Shown piece by piece: positions 16,603 to 25,168 of a stretch of 64,000 nt of DNA. The position numbers were made by a program, and so were the translations under genes. The DNA lies in the NCBI RefSeq assembly GCF_005877005.1, contig NZ_SSNH01000011.1, positions 1-64,000 on the forward strand, given 5' to 3'. Origin of the DNA: Sinomonas susongensis (lineage in GTDB: Bacteria > Actinomycetota > Actinomycetes > Actinomycetales > Micrococcaceae). Every line of letters starts with the position of its first letter. The first letter of the stretch is position 1. The notes below the pieces were generated by a model. That model was not told where the DNA came from, did no database searches, and saw only the letters and a list, made by a program, of their open reading frames with translations.

Positions 16603-18147
16603 CTACGCCAGAACCGCTTCACCGGAGCTGGCCATGATCTCTTCTTTGCTGGTGGACGGCCCGAACTCGGCGGCGATCCTGCCTCGTCGCATCACCACGA
16701 TGCGGTGGGCGATGCTTAGGCACTCCCCCACTTCGCTCGTCGAGAAGACGACGGCGAGGCCCTCGCGGGCACGCTCAGCGATTAGCTTGAAGACCTCCGC
16801 CTTGGCCCCCACATCGATGCCTCGGCTCGGCTCATCGAGAAGCAGGACCTTCGGTCCAGTCGAGACGATCTTGCCGATGACGACCTTCTGCTGGTTTCCT
16901 CCGGAGAGCGAGCCGATGAGGGCTCCGCCTCCAGCAGTCTTGACGCGCACGTCCCTGATCGCGTCCTGGGTATGCACACGTTCGAGATTGCGTGAAACGA
17001 AAAGGCCTCTCACAAACGTGCCGAGGCTGGCCAGCGAGATGTTCTGCCCGACGGTCATGGTCTGCACAAGCCCGTCGCGCTGCCGATCCTCGGGAACGAG
17101 TCCCAGGCCGGCAGCCAGGCGTTCTCTGAGGCTCAATCTCGAAATCTCGCCCTCGTGCATTCGGACGCTGCCCCCCGCAGTGGGGATCCTTCCTGCGACG
17201 GCCTCGAGGAGCTCGGTGCGCCCGGCCCCCATGAGGCCGTAGATGCACACGATTTCGCCCTCGCGGACTCGGAGGGAGAGGTGGTCGACGAGCAGCCGGC
17301 CCGGTTCCTTGGGATCGGCCACGCTGAGTTCATCAATGTCCAGGGCGACAGGTCCGAAATCATAGCCAGTGGGCGGAGAGCCGAGGTCAAAGTTCTCGCC
17401 CACCATGTGGCGGACGATCCATTCGAGGTCGATCTCCTTGGCCAAAGCGTTGGCGGTGATGGCCCCGTCCCGCAGGACGACTGCGTAGTCGGTGACCTGG
17501 AGGGCTTCCTCAAGGTGATGGGAGATATAGACGATCGAAACCCCCTTGGAGGTCAGGTCGTCGATCACCCCGAACAGGATCTCCACCTCGGTGGCCGATA
17601 GCGCGGATGTGGGCTCGTCCATGATCAAGATGCGCGAGTCCGCAAGCAGGGCGCGGGCGATCTCAACCAGCTGCTGCTGACCGAGGCGCAACTCGGAAAC
17701 AGCAGTCAGCGGATCGATGTCGAGGCCGAGCTCCGTCAACACCTGACGGCTGCGGCGCTCCTCCTCCTTGTAGTCCACACCGAGGCCGTTCCGCAGCTCC
17801 GAGCCCATGAACAGGTTGTCTCGGACAGAAAGGTTCGGCGCGAGGCTCAGCTCTTGATGGATGATCGAAATCCCATGAGCGCGCGCGTCGTTGGTGTCGA
17901 CGAATTCGACTTCCTCGCCGTCCAGGATGATCCGACCCGACGTCGGCTGCTCGACCCCGGACAGGATCTTCATAAGAGTGGACTTGCCCGCTCCGTTCTC
18001 GCCGAACAGGGTTGTCACCGTGCCGCGATGGACGTCGAAGTTCACACCCTTCAGCGCTTGCGTCGCGCCGTAAGTCTTGACGACGTCGCGGGCCGACAGG
18101 ACAGGCGCCCCCCCATGCTGCCGGGTAGACCGGCTCTGCTCACTCAC
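16603..18147 (-). CDS. Sugar/polyol ABC transporter ATPase, RbsA-like
   Basis: The 514-residue protein contains two ABC domains in tandem. The first has Walker A GENGAGKST, an LRLGQQQL signature and Walker B LIMDEPTSAL. The second has a degenerate Walker A (GLMGAGRTE), LSGGNQQK and LLLDEPSRGID, the usual pattern of RbsA/MglA. It drives import through the RbsC-like permease. GTG 18147 is chosen because AGAGG lies 5 bp upstream, after the DUF2291 stop codon. Confidence 0.92.
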   Translation of the reverse strand: MSEQSRSTRQHGGAPVLSARDVVKTYGATQALKGVNFDVHRGTVTTLFGENGAGKSTLMKILSGVEQPTSGRIILDGEEVEFVDTNDARAHGISIIHQELSLAPNLSVRDNLFMGSELRNGLGVDYKEEERRSRQVLTELGLDIDPLTAVSELRLGQQQLVEIARALLADSRILIMDEPTSALSATEVEILFGVIDDLTSKGVSIVYISHHLEEALQVTDYAVVLRDGAITANALAKEIDLEWIVRHMVGENFDLGSPPTGYDFGPVALDIDELSVADPKEPGRLLVDHLSLRVREGEIVCIYGLMGAGRTELLEAVAGRIPTAGGSVRMHEGEISRLSLRERLAAGLGLVPEDRQRDGLVQTMTVGQNISLASLGTFVRGLFVSRNLERVHTQDAIRDVRVKTAGGGALIGSLSGGNQQKVVIGKIVSTGPKVLLLDEPSRGIDVGAKAEVFKLIAERAREGLAVVFSTSEVGECLSIAHRIVVMRRGRIAAEFGPSTSKEEIMASSGEAVLA

Positions 18148-18149
18148 GG

Positions 18150-18818
18150 CTACCTCTCCACCGTGATACGCGAGGGGGTGACGTTCCACTGCTGGGGGTT
18201 GATCAGCGTGAAGGCCCCGTAGACCTGAATCGTCTTGCCGGTGAGCGATGGTGCGTTCACGCTATTGAGCTCGGTCTTGAGCTGGTCGTTGATGGCAGAG
18301 CCTGCGTCCTGGAACTGAATCTGGTTCTGGAAGTTGTTCAGGGTAATATCCCCCGTGACGTCACGGAGATCGGTGCCGTTGATCGCCGGACCGAGCTGAA
18401 GGCCGACCTTGGTTGCCGGCGGCAAGCCCGGGACGGTGATCGGGGTGTAGCCGTCTGCGGGGACCTTGCCCACCACTCCGGTGAACTTCACCGCGATCAC
18501 ATACGTAGCCCCGTCTGTGGTCTTCCCGTACTTCTGGGAGGCCGCCGCGGGATCAGCCTGGATTGCCGCGGCCAAGGTCGCGGCGTCCACAGCGTTCTTG
18601 TCGATAAAGGCCTGCTGCTTTGGGAACTGCTGCTTGCCGTAGTCGGCGGCGTTGAAGGCGGCAGGGCCCTGGGCAGCTCCCGAGCCGGCCGGTACGATCT
18701 TCGTGCTGAAGAACATCGCCAGCAGCAGCACGACCGCCACGCCTATCCAGATCCATCGCTTGCCGGCCGGGTTGAGACCCTTCCGCTTGACTGCAGTGTG
18801 GGTGGTCGCAGCGCTCAT
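18150..18818 (-). CDS. DUF2291 protein linked to the sugar ABC transporter
   Basis: The 222-residue protein has one N-terminal membrane helix (about 23-43) and an extracytoplasmic domain of the DUF2291 type. This family is repeatedly found beside ribose/erythritol-type ABC transporters; its role is unknown, perhaps as an accessory of the binding protein or permease. Its start ATG overlaps the dehydrogenase stop as ATGA, and the ATPase gene begins 3 bp after its own stop. Confidence 0.82.
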   Translation of the reverse strand: MSAATTHTAVKRKGLNPAGKRWIWIGVAVVLLLAMFFSTKIVPAGSGAAQGPAAFNAADYGKQQFPKQQAFIDKNAVDAATLAAAIQADPAAASQKYGKTTDGATYVIAVKFTGVVGKVPADGYTPITVPGLPPATKVGLQLGPAINGTDLRDVTGDITLNNFQNQIQFQDAGSAINDQLKTELNSVNAPSLTGKTIQVYGAFTLINPQQWNVTPSRITVER

Positions 18819-19852
18819 CCGATCAGCACCCGCGATTCGCTGTCATTGGGGCGGATCTGCAGCTTGCGTCCCTCGCCCCTGCGGAACATCTCGAGCGCTT
18901 GCGGGTAGTCGTCGAGGGTGAAGGAGTGGCTGATCATCGCCTTGGCGTTGATCGCTCCGGCCTCGAAGAGTTCGACGGCGCGCCCGAAGGAGTTCAGCAC
19001 CGCCATGGTCCCGACGACGGAGATCTCGTCGCGGTAGATGCGGAAGGGGGAGAACTGGGCAGTCCGGTCGGCGGGGGCCACACCGAAGTCCTGGAAGAAG
19101 CCGGCGGGCTTCACCCGCGTGAGGGCATCTTCGATCGCACGGATGCTGCCCGTGCAGTCGATGACGACGTCCCACTTCTCCCGCTCGGCGTCGTCGGGGG
19201 TGGTGTAGCGGTGCTCGATGCCGCACTCTTCCGCGGTCTTGAGGCGCTCCTCGTTGAGGTCGACGATGGTGACGGTCGCGGCTCCTGCCTTCTTGGCCAG
19301 CTGGGCCATGAGCAGGCCCATCGTGCCTGCGCCGTACACGAGGACGTGGTCGCCCAGACGGCGGGGGAGGACGTCCCAGCCTCGGATCGCGCAGGCCAGC
19401 GGCTCGATGAGCGCGGCCTCGTACAGGTCTGTCTCGGGCTTGAGCCTGTAGACGTTGCTGGCGGGGGCCGTGAAGAACTGCTGCGATGCGCCGTCGGACG
19501 CCACGACGCCGAGGCCGTTCCAGAACCGGCAGAGGTTCTGGTGCCCGTTGAGGCAGAATTCGCATTCGCCGCACGTCGTGCTCGGGTTCACGGCGACGTG
19601 GTCGCCGACCTTGAAGTCGAAGACCCCGTCGTTGACACCCTCGCCGAGTTCGACAATGGTGCCGGTCGCCTCGTGGCCCGGAACCAGAGGGAACACGGTC
19701 CCCTCGAACTCCCCGTCGAACACGTGCGTGTCCGTGCCGCAGATGCCGACCGCGGCCGTCTCGATGAGGATCTCCTTGTATCCCGGTTCGGGCCTCGGCC
19801 GCTCCTCAAGCGCCAGATCGCCCTCTGCTGTGAATACAACTGCGCGCATCAT
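18815..19852 (-). CDS. Zinc-dependent polyol dehydrogenase, MDR family
   Basis: The 345-residue zinc MDR enzyme has catalytic ligands Cys38, His60 and Glu61, a structural zinc site Cys94/97/100/108 and the NAD motif GAGTMGLL. It belongs with sorbitol/xylitol/arabinitol-type dehydrogenases; the exact polyol is unknown. It heads the ten-gene operon and is clearly different from eltD, so the locus probably accepts more than one polyol. Two adjacent ATGs (19852, 19849) sit behind GAGGA and GGGAG. Confidence 0.85.
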   Translation of the reverse strand: MMRAVVFTAEGDLALEERPRPEPGYKEILIETAAVGICGTDTHVFDGEFEGTVFPLVPGHEATGTIVELGEGVNDGVFDFKVGDHVAVNPSTTCGECEFCLNGHQNLCRFWNGLGVVASDGASQQFFTAPASNVYRLKPETDLYEAALIEPLACAIRGWDVLPRRLGDHVLVYGAGTMGLLMAQLAKKAGAATVTIVDLNEERLKTAEECGIEHRYTTPDDAEREKWDVVIDCTGSIRAIEDALTRVKPAGFFQDFGVAPADRTAQFSPFRIYRDEISVVGTMAVLNSFGRAVELFEAGAINAKAMISHSFTLDDYPQALEMFRRGEGRKLQIRPNDSESRVLIG

Positions 19853-20112
19853 TGCTCCCGTTCCTCGCCCCCATTGGCGCATCCAAGCCAAACGCTGGAC
19901 TCCTGTACTTCTGCCCGTTCTCACGTCGGAACGTTCCACGTTCCTGAGAATGGGATGCGAGCTTCGTGTGATGTTTTATGTGATCTTGCTCGCCGATCCA
20001 TGTTAGATACACCATATGGAGCGCGCTGTGGCCTGTCAATAACTGGAGTCCCAAGCACTACTTCTGCGCACTGTTAGCTTTGTTGTACATTCGTGTGATA
20101 AATCACTTATCC
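19853..20112. promoter_or_regulatory. Divergent control region of the polyol locus
   Basis: This 260-bp AT-richer spacer separates the minus-strand operon from the ribokinase gene. TGTGAT occurs at 19967-19972, 19979-19984 and 20094-20099. TTCGTGTGAT is repeated exactly at 19963 and 20090, and GTGAT-AA-ATCAC (20095-20106) forms a small palindrome just before the ribokinase start. DeoR-family regulators often use such short repeats, so these are candidate operators. No single promoter stands out. Confidence 0.5.
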
Positions 20113-21090
20113 ATGCAGGTGAGCAGAGGCGGGGTCCAGGACAACGAGAGCCAGAGCGTAGCCGGCGGTCCGTATGGGGGTGGGCTCGTCGCCGTAGTCG
20201 GCTCGATCAATGCCGACATCGTCCTCCGGGTCCCGACTCACCCCCTACCCGGCGAGACGACGGTCACGAGTTCGGTGGAGGTCCACCCGGGAGGAAAGGG
20301 CGCGAACCAGGCTGTGGCCGCTGCGCGCCTCGGGGCAGCGGTGGCATTCATCGGAGCGACTGGGACCGATGCCTACGCGGATCTCGCGGTCGCAGGCCTT
20401 CGCGACGCGGGGGTGGATCTGACCGGGATCGTAGCTGTACCGGGGCCGACAGGCCAAGCGTTCGTCACCGTGGACGACCGGACGGGGGAGAATTCCATCG
20501 TCGTGGTCCCCGGTGCGAACGCGCGAGTGGACCGAGACCTCGTCCAGAGCCACAAAGGCCTCCTCGAGAGCGCGGCAGTCGTCGTCCTGCAAGGCGAGAT
20601 CCCGCCGGATGCTGCAGCTGTGGCCGCTGCCTCCGGTTCTGCACGCCTCATCCTGAACCTCGCGCCAGTCATCCCGCTCGACAAGGAGATCATCCGCCGA
20701 GCTGACCCCCTCGTGGTCAACGAACACGAGGGACGACTTGCATTGGCGATGTTCCGGGAGGCAGAGGTCACCGGCACCGATGGCGACGTGGTTGAGGCCC
20801 TCCTAGCCGAGGGGATACCGTCCGTTGTCATCACCCTCGGTGCCGCAGGAGCCATCTTCTCGAACGGAGGCCCTCCGGTCAGGCTTGCGGCCCCAGGCAC
20901 CACGGCAGTTGACACCACCGGTGCGGGCGACGCCTTCGTCGGCGCATTGAGCTCCCGCCTCGCCACCGGAGCCCCGCTTGAAGAGGCCGTGAGGTTCGCA
21001 GTGCGAGTCGGCTCGTTTGCCGTTACCCGCCACGGTGCTCAACCCTCATATCCAGGACCCGAGGACGTCCTACCGGAATCAGCCGAATGA
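20113..21090 (+). CDS. rbsK: Ribokinase, PfkB family
   Basis: The 325-residue carbohydrate kinase has both PfkB signatures: GGKGANQAVAAARLGA near residue 70 and DTTGAGDAFVGAL near 275 with the catalytic aspartate. Family members phosphorylate ribose or related sugars with ATP. It stands divergent to the polyol operon and is followed after 16 bp by rbsD, the usual ribose pairing. ATG 20113 has no ribosome site; a -10-like GATAAA ends 10 bp before it, so a nearly leaderless start is likely. Confidence 0.88.
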   Translation: MQVSRGGVQDNESQSVAGGPYGGGLVAVVGSINADIVLRVPTHPLPGETTVTSSVEVHPGGKGANQAVAAARLGAAVAFIGATGTDAYADLAVAGLRDAGVDLTGIVAVPGPTGQAFVTVDDRTGENSIVVVPGANARVDRDLVQSHKGLLESAAVVVLQGEIPPDAAAVAAASGSARLILNLAPVIPLDKEIIRRADPLVVNEHEGRLALAMFREAEVTGTDGDVVEALLAEGIPSVVITLGAAGAIFSNGGPPVRLAAPGTTAVDTTGAGDAFVGALSSRLATGAPLEEAVRFAVRVGSFAVTRHGAQPSYPGPEDVLPESAE

Positions 21091-21106
21091 GAGCCGAGAC
21101 AGTCGA

Positions 21107-21490
21107 ATGAAGAAGCGTGGAATCCTGAATGCGCCGCTCAGCAGTGCAATCGCCACTCTCGGGCACGGTGACCTTGTTGTCATCGCCGATTGCGGACTGC
21201 CCCTTCCCCTCAACGGGCCCATTGTCGACCTCGCCCTCATACCGGGGACGCCATCCTTCACAGCGGTCCTCGACGCGCTCCTGGACGAACTCGTGGTGGA
21301 GTCCGCCCTCGTCGCGGAAGAATGTAGAGGGGGACGCGTGGAGGCATGGATCCGCGAGCGCCTCACCCATGCCGACTTCACCCCGCACGAGCGCTTCAAA
21401 TCCCTTCTGGCCTCGGCGAAAATCCTGATCCGCACCGGAGAGGCCACGCCATACGCTAACGTCGGGATCCGCTGCGGCGTCCCGTTCTGA
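21107..21490 (+). CDS. rbsD: D-ribose pyranase RbsD
   Basis: The 127-residue protein matches RbsD: MKKRGILNAPLSSAIATLGHGD with the catalytic histidine of the GHGD motif, and the C-terminal RTGEATPYANV. RbsD interconverts pyranose and furanose forms of ribose so that ribokinase can act. Its presence with rbsK argues that a pentose, or a sugar derived from a pentitol, also enters through this locus. It is convergent with the NmrA-like gene. Confidence 0.92.
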   Translation: MKKRGILNAPLSSAIATLGHGDLVVIADCGLPLPLNGPIVDLALIPGTPSFTAVLDALLDELVVESALVAEECRGGRVEAWIRERLTHADFTPHERFKSLLASAKILIRTGEATPYANVGIRCGVPF

Positions 21491-21517
21491 CGTCGATTCC
21501 GCGTCACTTGGCCCAAC

Positions 21518-22306
21518 TCACGCCCGCCCAGCCGAAGCGAGGAACTCCTCCCACGTCCTGCGGCCGACGGCCCGACCGGGAGAGAGGTTGGCCCCGGACC
21601 GAATGGCCCGCGCGGCATCTCCCGGCATCGGGACGGGGAGGAGCGCGCGGCGCTGCCGCGTTGCCTCGAGATACGAGCGGATCAGATCCTGCATTCGGTA
21701 CACAGTCGGTCCGGCGAGGTCCGGTACCAGCCCAGCCGGCGACGCTTGGGCGAGCTCCACGAGACGGTCAGCAACCTCGCCCGAGTCCACCGGCTGGAAG
21801 CGGAAGCCACGGGGCACCGGGACGACCGGCAGCTTCGCCATCGCACGGACGGTGAGCAGCGTGAGCTCGTAGAACTGGGTCGCGCGCAGAGTAGTCCAGG
21901 GAATCCCCGATCCCTCTATGACGAGTTCGGCGTCCCGCTTGGATGCGAAGTACCCGAAGGCGGCGCGGTCCAGGGCTCCGTCGACAGGAATGGCGTCCGC
22001 GCCCACCACGGAGATGAACACGATATGGGCGACCCCGGCTGCGGAAGCTGCGCGGACGAGCTGGCGGGCCTTGTCGCCGTCGCCCTTCTGGGTTCCCGCG
22101 CAGTGGACCACCGTTTCAACGCCGTCGACCGCCGAGTCGATCCCCGCCCCCGTGTTCAGATCCCCGCTCGCGTACGCAACGCCGTCGTCGGACGTCGCCG
22201 CGCGTCGGCTCAGCACCCGAACCGGGTGCCCCGCTTCCCTGAGCCGGGCGACGACCTGCCGGCCGAGCGTGCCCCTTCCACCTGTCACGAGAACTGGCTG
22301 TGCCAT
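21518..22306 (-). CDS. NmrA-like NAD(P)-binding protein, atypical SDR
   Basis: The 262-residue protein starts with a Rossmann motif (VLVTGGRGTLGRQV) and lacks the classical YxxxK catalytic pair, as in atypical SDRs related to NmrA and quinone reductases. It may be a redox sensor or reductase. It is transcribed divergently from the ECF sigma factor gene 62 bp away. Sigma factors of this type usually control such a neighbour. ATG 22306 has GAGGAG about 8 bp upstream. Confidence 0.85.
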   Translation of the reverse strand: MAQPVLVTGGRGTLGRQVVARLREAGHPVRVLSRRAATSDDGVAYASGDLNTGAGIDSAVDGVETVVHCAGTQKGDGDKARQLVRAASAAGVAHIVFISVVGADAIPVDGALDRAAFGYFASKRDAELVIEGSGIPWTTLRATQFYELTLLTVRAMAKLPVVPVPRGFRFQPVDSGEVADRLVELAQASPAGLVPDLAGPTVYRMQDLIRSYLEATRQRRALLPVPMPGDAARAIRSGANLSPGRAVGRRTWEEFLASAGRA

Positions 22307-22368
22307 GGTCGTGCTCCTCTCCCCCTCATCGTCTCCAGTGCTTGCATGACACGGGAAGGTGCTGGAGT

Positions 22369-23292
22369 GTGACAGCTGTGGATGCCTCCGATCTCCTGGC
22401 CCGCCGATTCGAAGCTGAGCGCGGCCGGCTCCGCGCCATGGCGTACCGGATGCTCGGGTCGCTCTCGGAGGCGGACGATGCCGTGCAGGACGCGTGGGTC
22501 CGGCTGACCACGACGGAGGTGGAGGCCATCGAGAGCCTCGGCGCATGGCTCACCACGGTCGTCGGGCGCATCTGCCTCAACATCCTGAGGTCGCGGGTGG
22601 CGCACGGGGAGCTGCCCCTCGACGATTCCATCCCGGAACCCGCCGAGCGGAGGCCCGGAAGCGATCCCGAGGAGGAGGCCCTCATGGCAGACGCCGTCGG
22701 CCTCGCGCTGCTCGTGGTTCTCGACTCGCTCCAGCCAGCCGACCGCCTGGCCTTCGTGCTGCACGACATGTTCGACGTCCCGTTCGACCGCATCGCAGCG
22801 ATCCTCGGCAAGACGCCCGAGGCAGCCCGTCAGCTCGCCAGCCGAGCGCGGCGCCGGGTCAGGGGATCCGCGGCACCGAGCCCAGACGCGGCCAGGCAGC
22901 GGCGAGCCGTGGAGGCCTACCTGGCGGCGGTCCGCTCGGGAGACTTCGAGGCGCTCATCAGCCTGCTGGCTCCCGACGTCGTGCTGACGGCCGACGCCGC
23001 CGCCACCCCCGCACACATCGCCGCCATGCTCCGCGGCTCCCAGGAAGTGGCTCGGGCAGCAGTGGCCTCCGCGCTCCGGGCACCGTTCGCGCGCGTCGCC
23101 TTGCTCGATGGCGCCCCGGGGCTCGTCGTTGCGCCGCGGGGCCGCCTTCGGCTCGTACTCGCGTTCACGGTCGACGGCGACCGCATATCCTCGGTCGACG
23201 TCGTGGCCGATCCGGAGCGCCTCCGGAGCGTCGAGATCTCGCTCATTGAGGAGACGCTCACTGAGGGAGATCCGTCCGGCGGGGCGGCCTAG
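22369..23292 (+). CDS. ECF sigma factor, SigJ/ECF41 type
   Basis: The 307-residue protein has sigma region 2 (AYRMLGSLSEADDAVQDAWVR), region 4 (about 130-170) and a C-terminal SnoaL-like extension of about 120 residues, with DGAPGLV and DPERL where ECF41 members carry conserved motifs. ECF41 factors have no anti-sigma factor; the C-terminal domain regulates them. GTG 22369 has GGGAAGG 9 bp upstream. In the spacer, minus-strand TGTCATG (22351-22345) resembles the ECF41 -35 element, but the distance to CGAT is short. The gene end overlaps the dnaB end by 4 bp. Confidence 0.88.
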   Translation: MTAVDASDLLARRFEAERGRLRAMAYRMLGSLSEADDAVQDAWVRLTTTEVEAIESLGAWLTTVVGRICLNILRSRVAHGELPLDDSIPEPAERRPGSDPEEEALMADAVGLALLVVLDSLQPADRLAFVLHDMFDVPFDRIAAILGKTPEAARQLASRARRRVRGSAAPSPDAARQRRAVEAYLAAVRSGDFEALISLLAPDVVLTADAAATPAHIAAMLRGSQEVARAAVASALRAPFARVALLDGAPGLVVAPRGRLRLVLAFTVDGDRISSVDVVADPERLRSVEISLIEETLTEGDPSGGAA

Positions 23293-24680
23293 AAGCCGCC
23301 TCCCTCGCCGTCGCCCGAATCAGCAGCCATGTTGGCAAACCGCGAGTAGTGGCCCTGGAAGGCCACGACGATGTCCTTGGTCGGGCCATTGCGGTGCTTC
23401 GCGACGAGGATGTCCGCTTCGCCCGCACGGGGCGACTCCTTGTTGTAGACGTCCTCGCGGTGGAGCAGGATCACCATGTCGGCGTCCTGTTCGATCGATC
23501 CGCTCTCGCGCAGGTCCGAGACCATCGGACGCTTGTCCTGACGCTGCTCGGAGCCACGGTTGAGCTGCGAGAGGGCGATGACCGGCACATCGAGTTCCTT
23601 CGCGAGGAGCTTGAGCGCACGGGAGAACTCGGAGACCTCCTGCTGACGGCTCTCGACCTTCTTCCCAGAGCTCATGAGCTGGAGGTAGTCGAGGACGACG
23701 AGCCTGAGGCCGTGCTGCTGCTTGAGGCGGCGGCACTTGGCCCGGATCTCCATGAGCGACATGTTCGGAGAATCGTCGATGAAGAGCGGGGACTCGTTGA
23801 GCGGACCCATGACCTTGGCGATCTTGGCCCACTGCTCGTCGCGGAGCGTGCCCCTCCGGAGGTCCTGGAGCTGGATGGTGGCCTCCGCGCTCATCAGGCG
23901 CATAGCGATCTCGTTCCGGCTCATCTCGAGCGAGAAGAAGACCGTCGGGAGCCTGTGCCTGATCGCGGCAGAGCGAGCGAAGTCGAGCGCGAAGGTCGAC
24001 TTTCCCACCGCGGGGCGCGCCGCGATGACGATCATCTGGCCGCCGTGCAGGCCGTGCGTGAGCTCGTCGAGCTCATAGAAGCCGGTCGGTACGCCGGTGA
24101 TCCCCTCGCCCCGGTGGCCGGCGGCCTCGATCTCGTCCATCGCGGACTCCATCACCTCGGAAAGCGCGACGTAGTCCTCGCCCTGACGGCGCTCGGCGAC
24201 TGCGAACACCTCGGCCTGGGCCTGATTGACGAGATCCTCGACCTCGCCGTCCTGCCCGTACCCGAGCTGCACGATCTTCGTCCCAGCGCTCACGAGGCGG
24301 CGCAGGACGGCGCGCTCGGCCACGATCTCCGCGTAGTAGCCCGCGTTCGCCGCGGTGGGGACGGATTGGATGAGCTCGTGGAGATACGCCGGGCCGCCCA
24401 CGCGGTTGATCTCGCCGCGCTTCGTGAGCTCGTCACTCACGGTCACCGCGTCGGCGGGCTCGCCGCGGCTGTACAGGTCGGTGATCGCCTCGAAGATGGT
24501 CTCGTGGGCCGGACGGTAGAAGTCCGGGGCGCGAAGAACCTCGACGACATCCGCAATCGCGTCCTTGGAGAGCATCATGCCGCCGAGCACGGACTGCTCG
24601 GCGACGATGTCCTGAGGAGGCGTTCGGCCCGTGTCCGAGTCTCGATAGGAGGGAGCGGACTCGGTTTGGGCAGCGGACAT
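23289..24680 (-). CDS. dnaB: Replicative DNA helicase DnaB
   Basis: The 463-residue protein has the N-terminal helical hairpin domain (about 20-120) and the RecA-like C-terminal domain with Walker A ARPAVGKST and Walker B LVVLDYLQLM, followed by SQLNRGSE. It is the hexameric fork helicase. The length is normal and no intein is present, unlike several mycobacterial DnaB proteins. ATG 24680 has GAGG about 8 bp upstream and is preferred to GTG 24689. The upstream spacer carries DnaA boxes. Confidence 0.96.
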   Translation of the reverse strand: MSAAQTESAPSYRDSDTGRTPPQDIVAEQSVLGGMMLSKDAIADVVEVLRAPDFYRPAHETIFEAITDLYSRGEPADAVTVSDELTKRGEINRVGGPAYLHELIQSVPTAANAGYYAEIVAERAVLRRLVSAGTKIVQLGYGQDGEVEDLVNQAQAEVFAVAERRQGEDYVALSEVMESAMDEIEAAGHRGEGITGVPTGFYELDELTHGLHGGQMIVIAARPAVGKSTFALDFARSAAIRHRLPTVFFSLEMSRNEIAMRLMSAEATIQLQDLRRGTLRDEQWAKIAKVMGPLNESPLFIDDSPNMSLMEIRAKCRRLKQQHGLRLVVLDYLQLMSSGKKVESRQQEVSEFSRALKLLAKELDVPVIALSQLNRGSEQRQDKRPMVSDLRESGSIEQDADMVILLHREDVYNKESPRAGEADILVAKHRNGPTKDIVVAFQGHYSRFANMAADSGDGEGGGF

Positions 24681-24832
24681 GAGAAGCACCTCGCAAGGAA
24701 GATAGACCAGACTGCGGCGCAGAATGCTGGATGCTCACAGACCGTACTCGTGCCCACCGACATCGGGAACTTTGAAGTGAACAGGCCTTGGGGATATCGC
24801 TGTTGATAACTCCTTCCAGATGTTCACCAGCT

Positions 24833-24931
24833 TGTGGACAAGTGTGGATATCTTCTCAGGAGGTAGCAGAATCGCGCCCTGACGTGCGAAGACTTCGCCC
24901 ACAGAGTGTGGAACAAATAATTTTGTCCACA
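24833..24931. promoter_or_regulatory. DnaA-box pair in the dnaB upstream region
   Basis: The 488-bp spacer 24681-25168 has no gene. It contains two perfect actinobacterial DnaA boxes in opposite orientation: TGTGGACAA at 24833-24841 (minus) and TTGTCCACA at 24923-24931 (plus). Related imperfect 9-mers occur at 24843-24851 (TGTGGATAT), 24908-24916 (TGTGGAACA) and 24935-24943 (GAATCCACA). The region is AT-richer than its surroundings. It could let DnaA control dnaB transcription or titrate DnaA; dnaA and dnaN are not here, so oriC itself is unlikely. Confidence 0.65.
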
Positions 24932-25168
24932 TCGGGAATCCACAGGCCCTCGGGGGATATTTGGGCAAGCGTTTGTGATTTCAGGCAACCGGATTGAAAC
25001 ATGTGATTTGCCCCACATAGAGTCCCGGTGCAGCATTCCCGGCACGACATATGTCGGCCCGCACCTCCTGGTTCTCCGCCGGGTGCTCGGCCGCCCACCG
25101 CGTATTACGCTGGAACTGCCCCCGGCTGGGGCCGAGTTCACATCCTCCGCACCGACCCGGAAGCTCCG

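Noticed and set aside
23289-24680. Intein in DnaB
   Set aside because: The protein is of normal length and the Walker A region is continuous.
23349-24806. A 485-residue plus-strand open frame opposite dnaB
   Set aside because: It mirrors dnaB codons (Leu/Glu/Asp/Val-rich) and has no motif of its own.
24681-25168. oriC
   Set aside because: DnaA boxes are present, but dnaA and dnaN do not flank the region and the boxes are few. It is better described as a DnaA-box region near dnaB.
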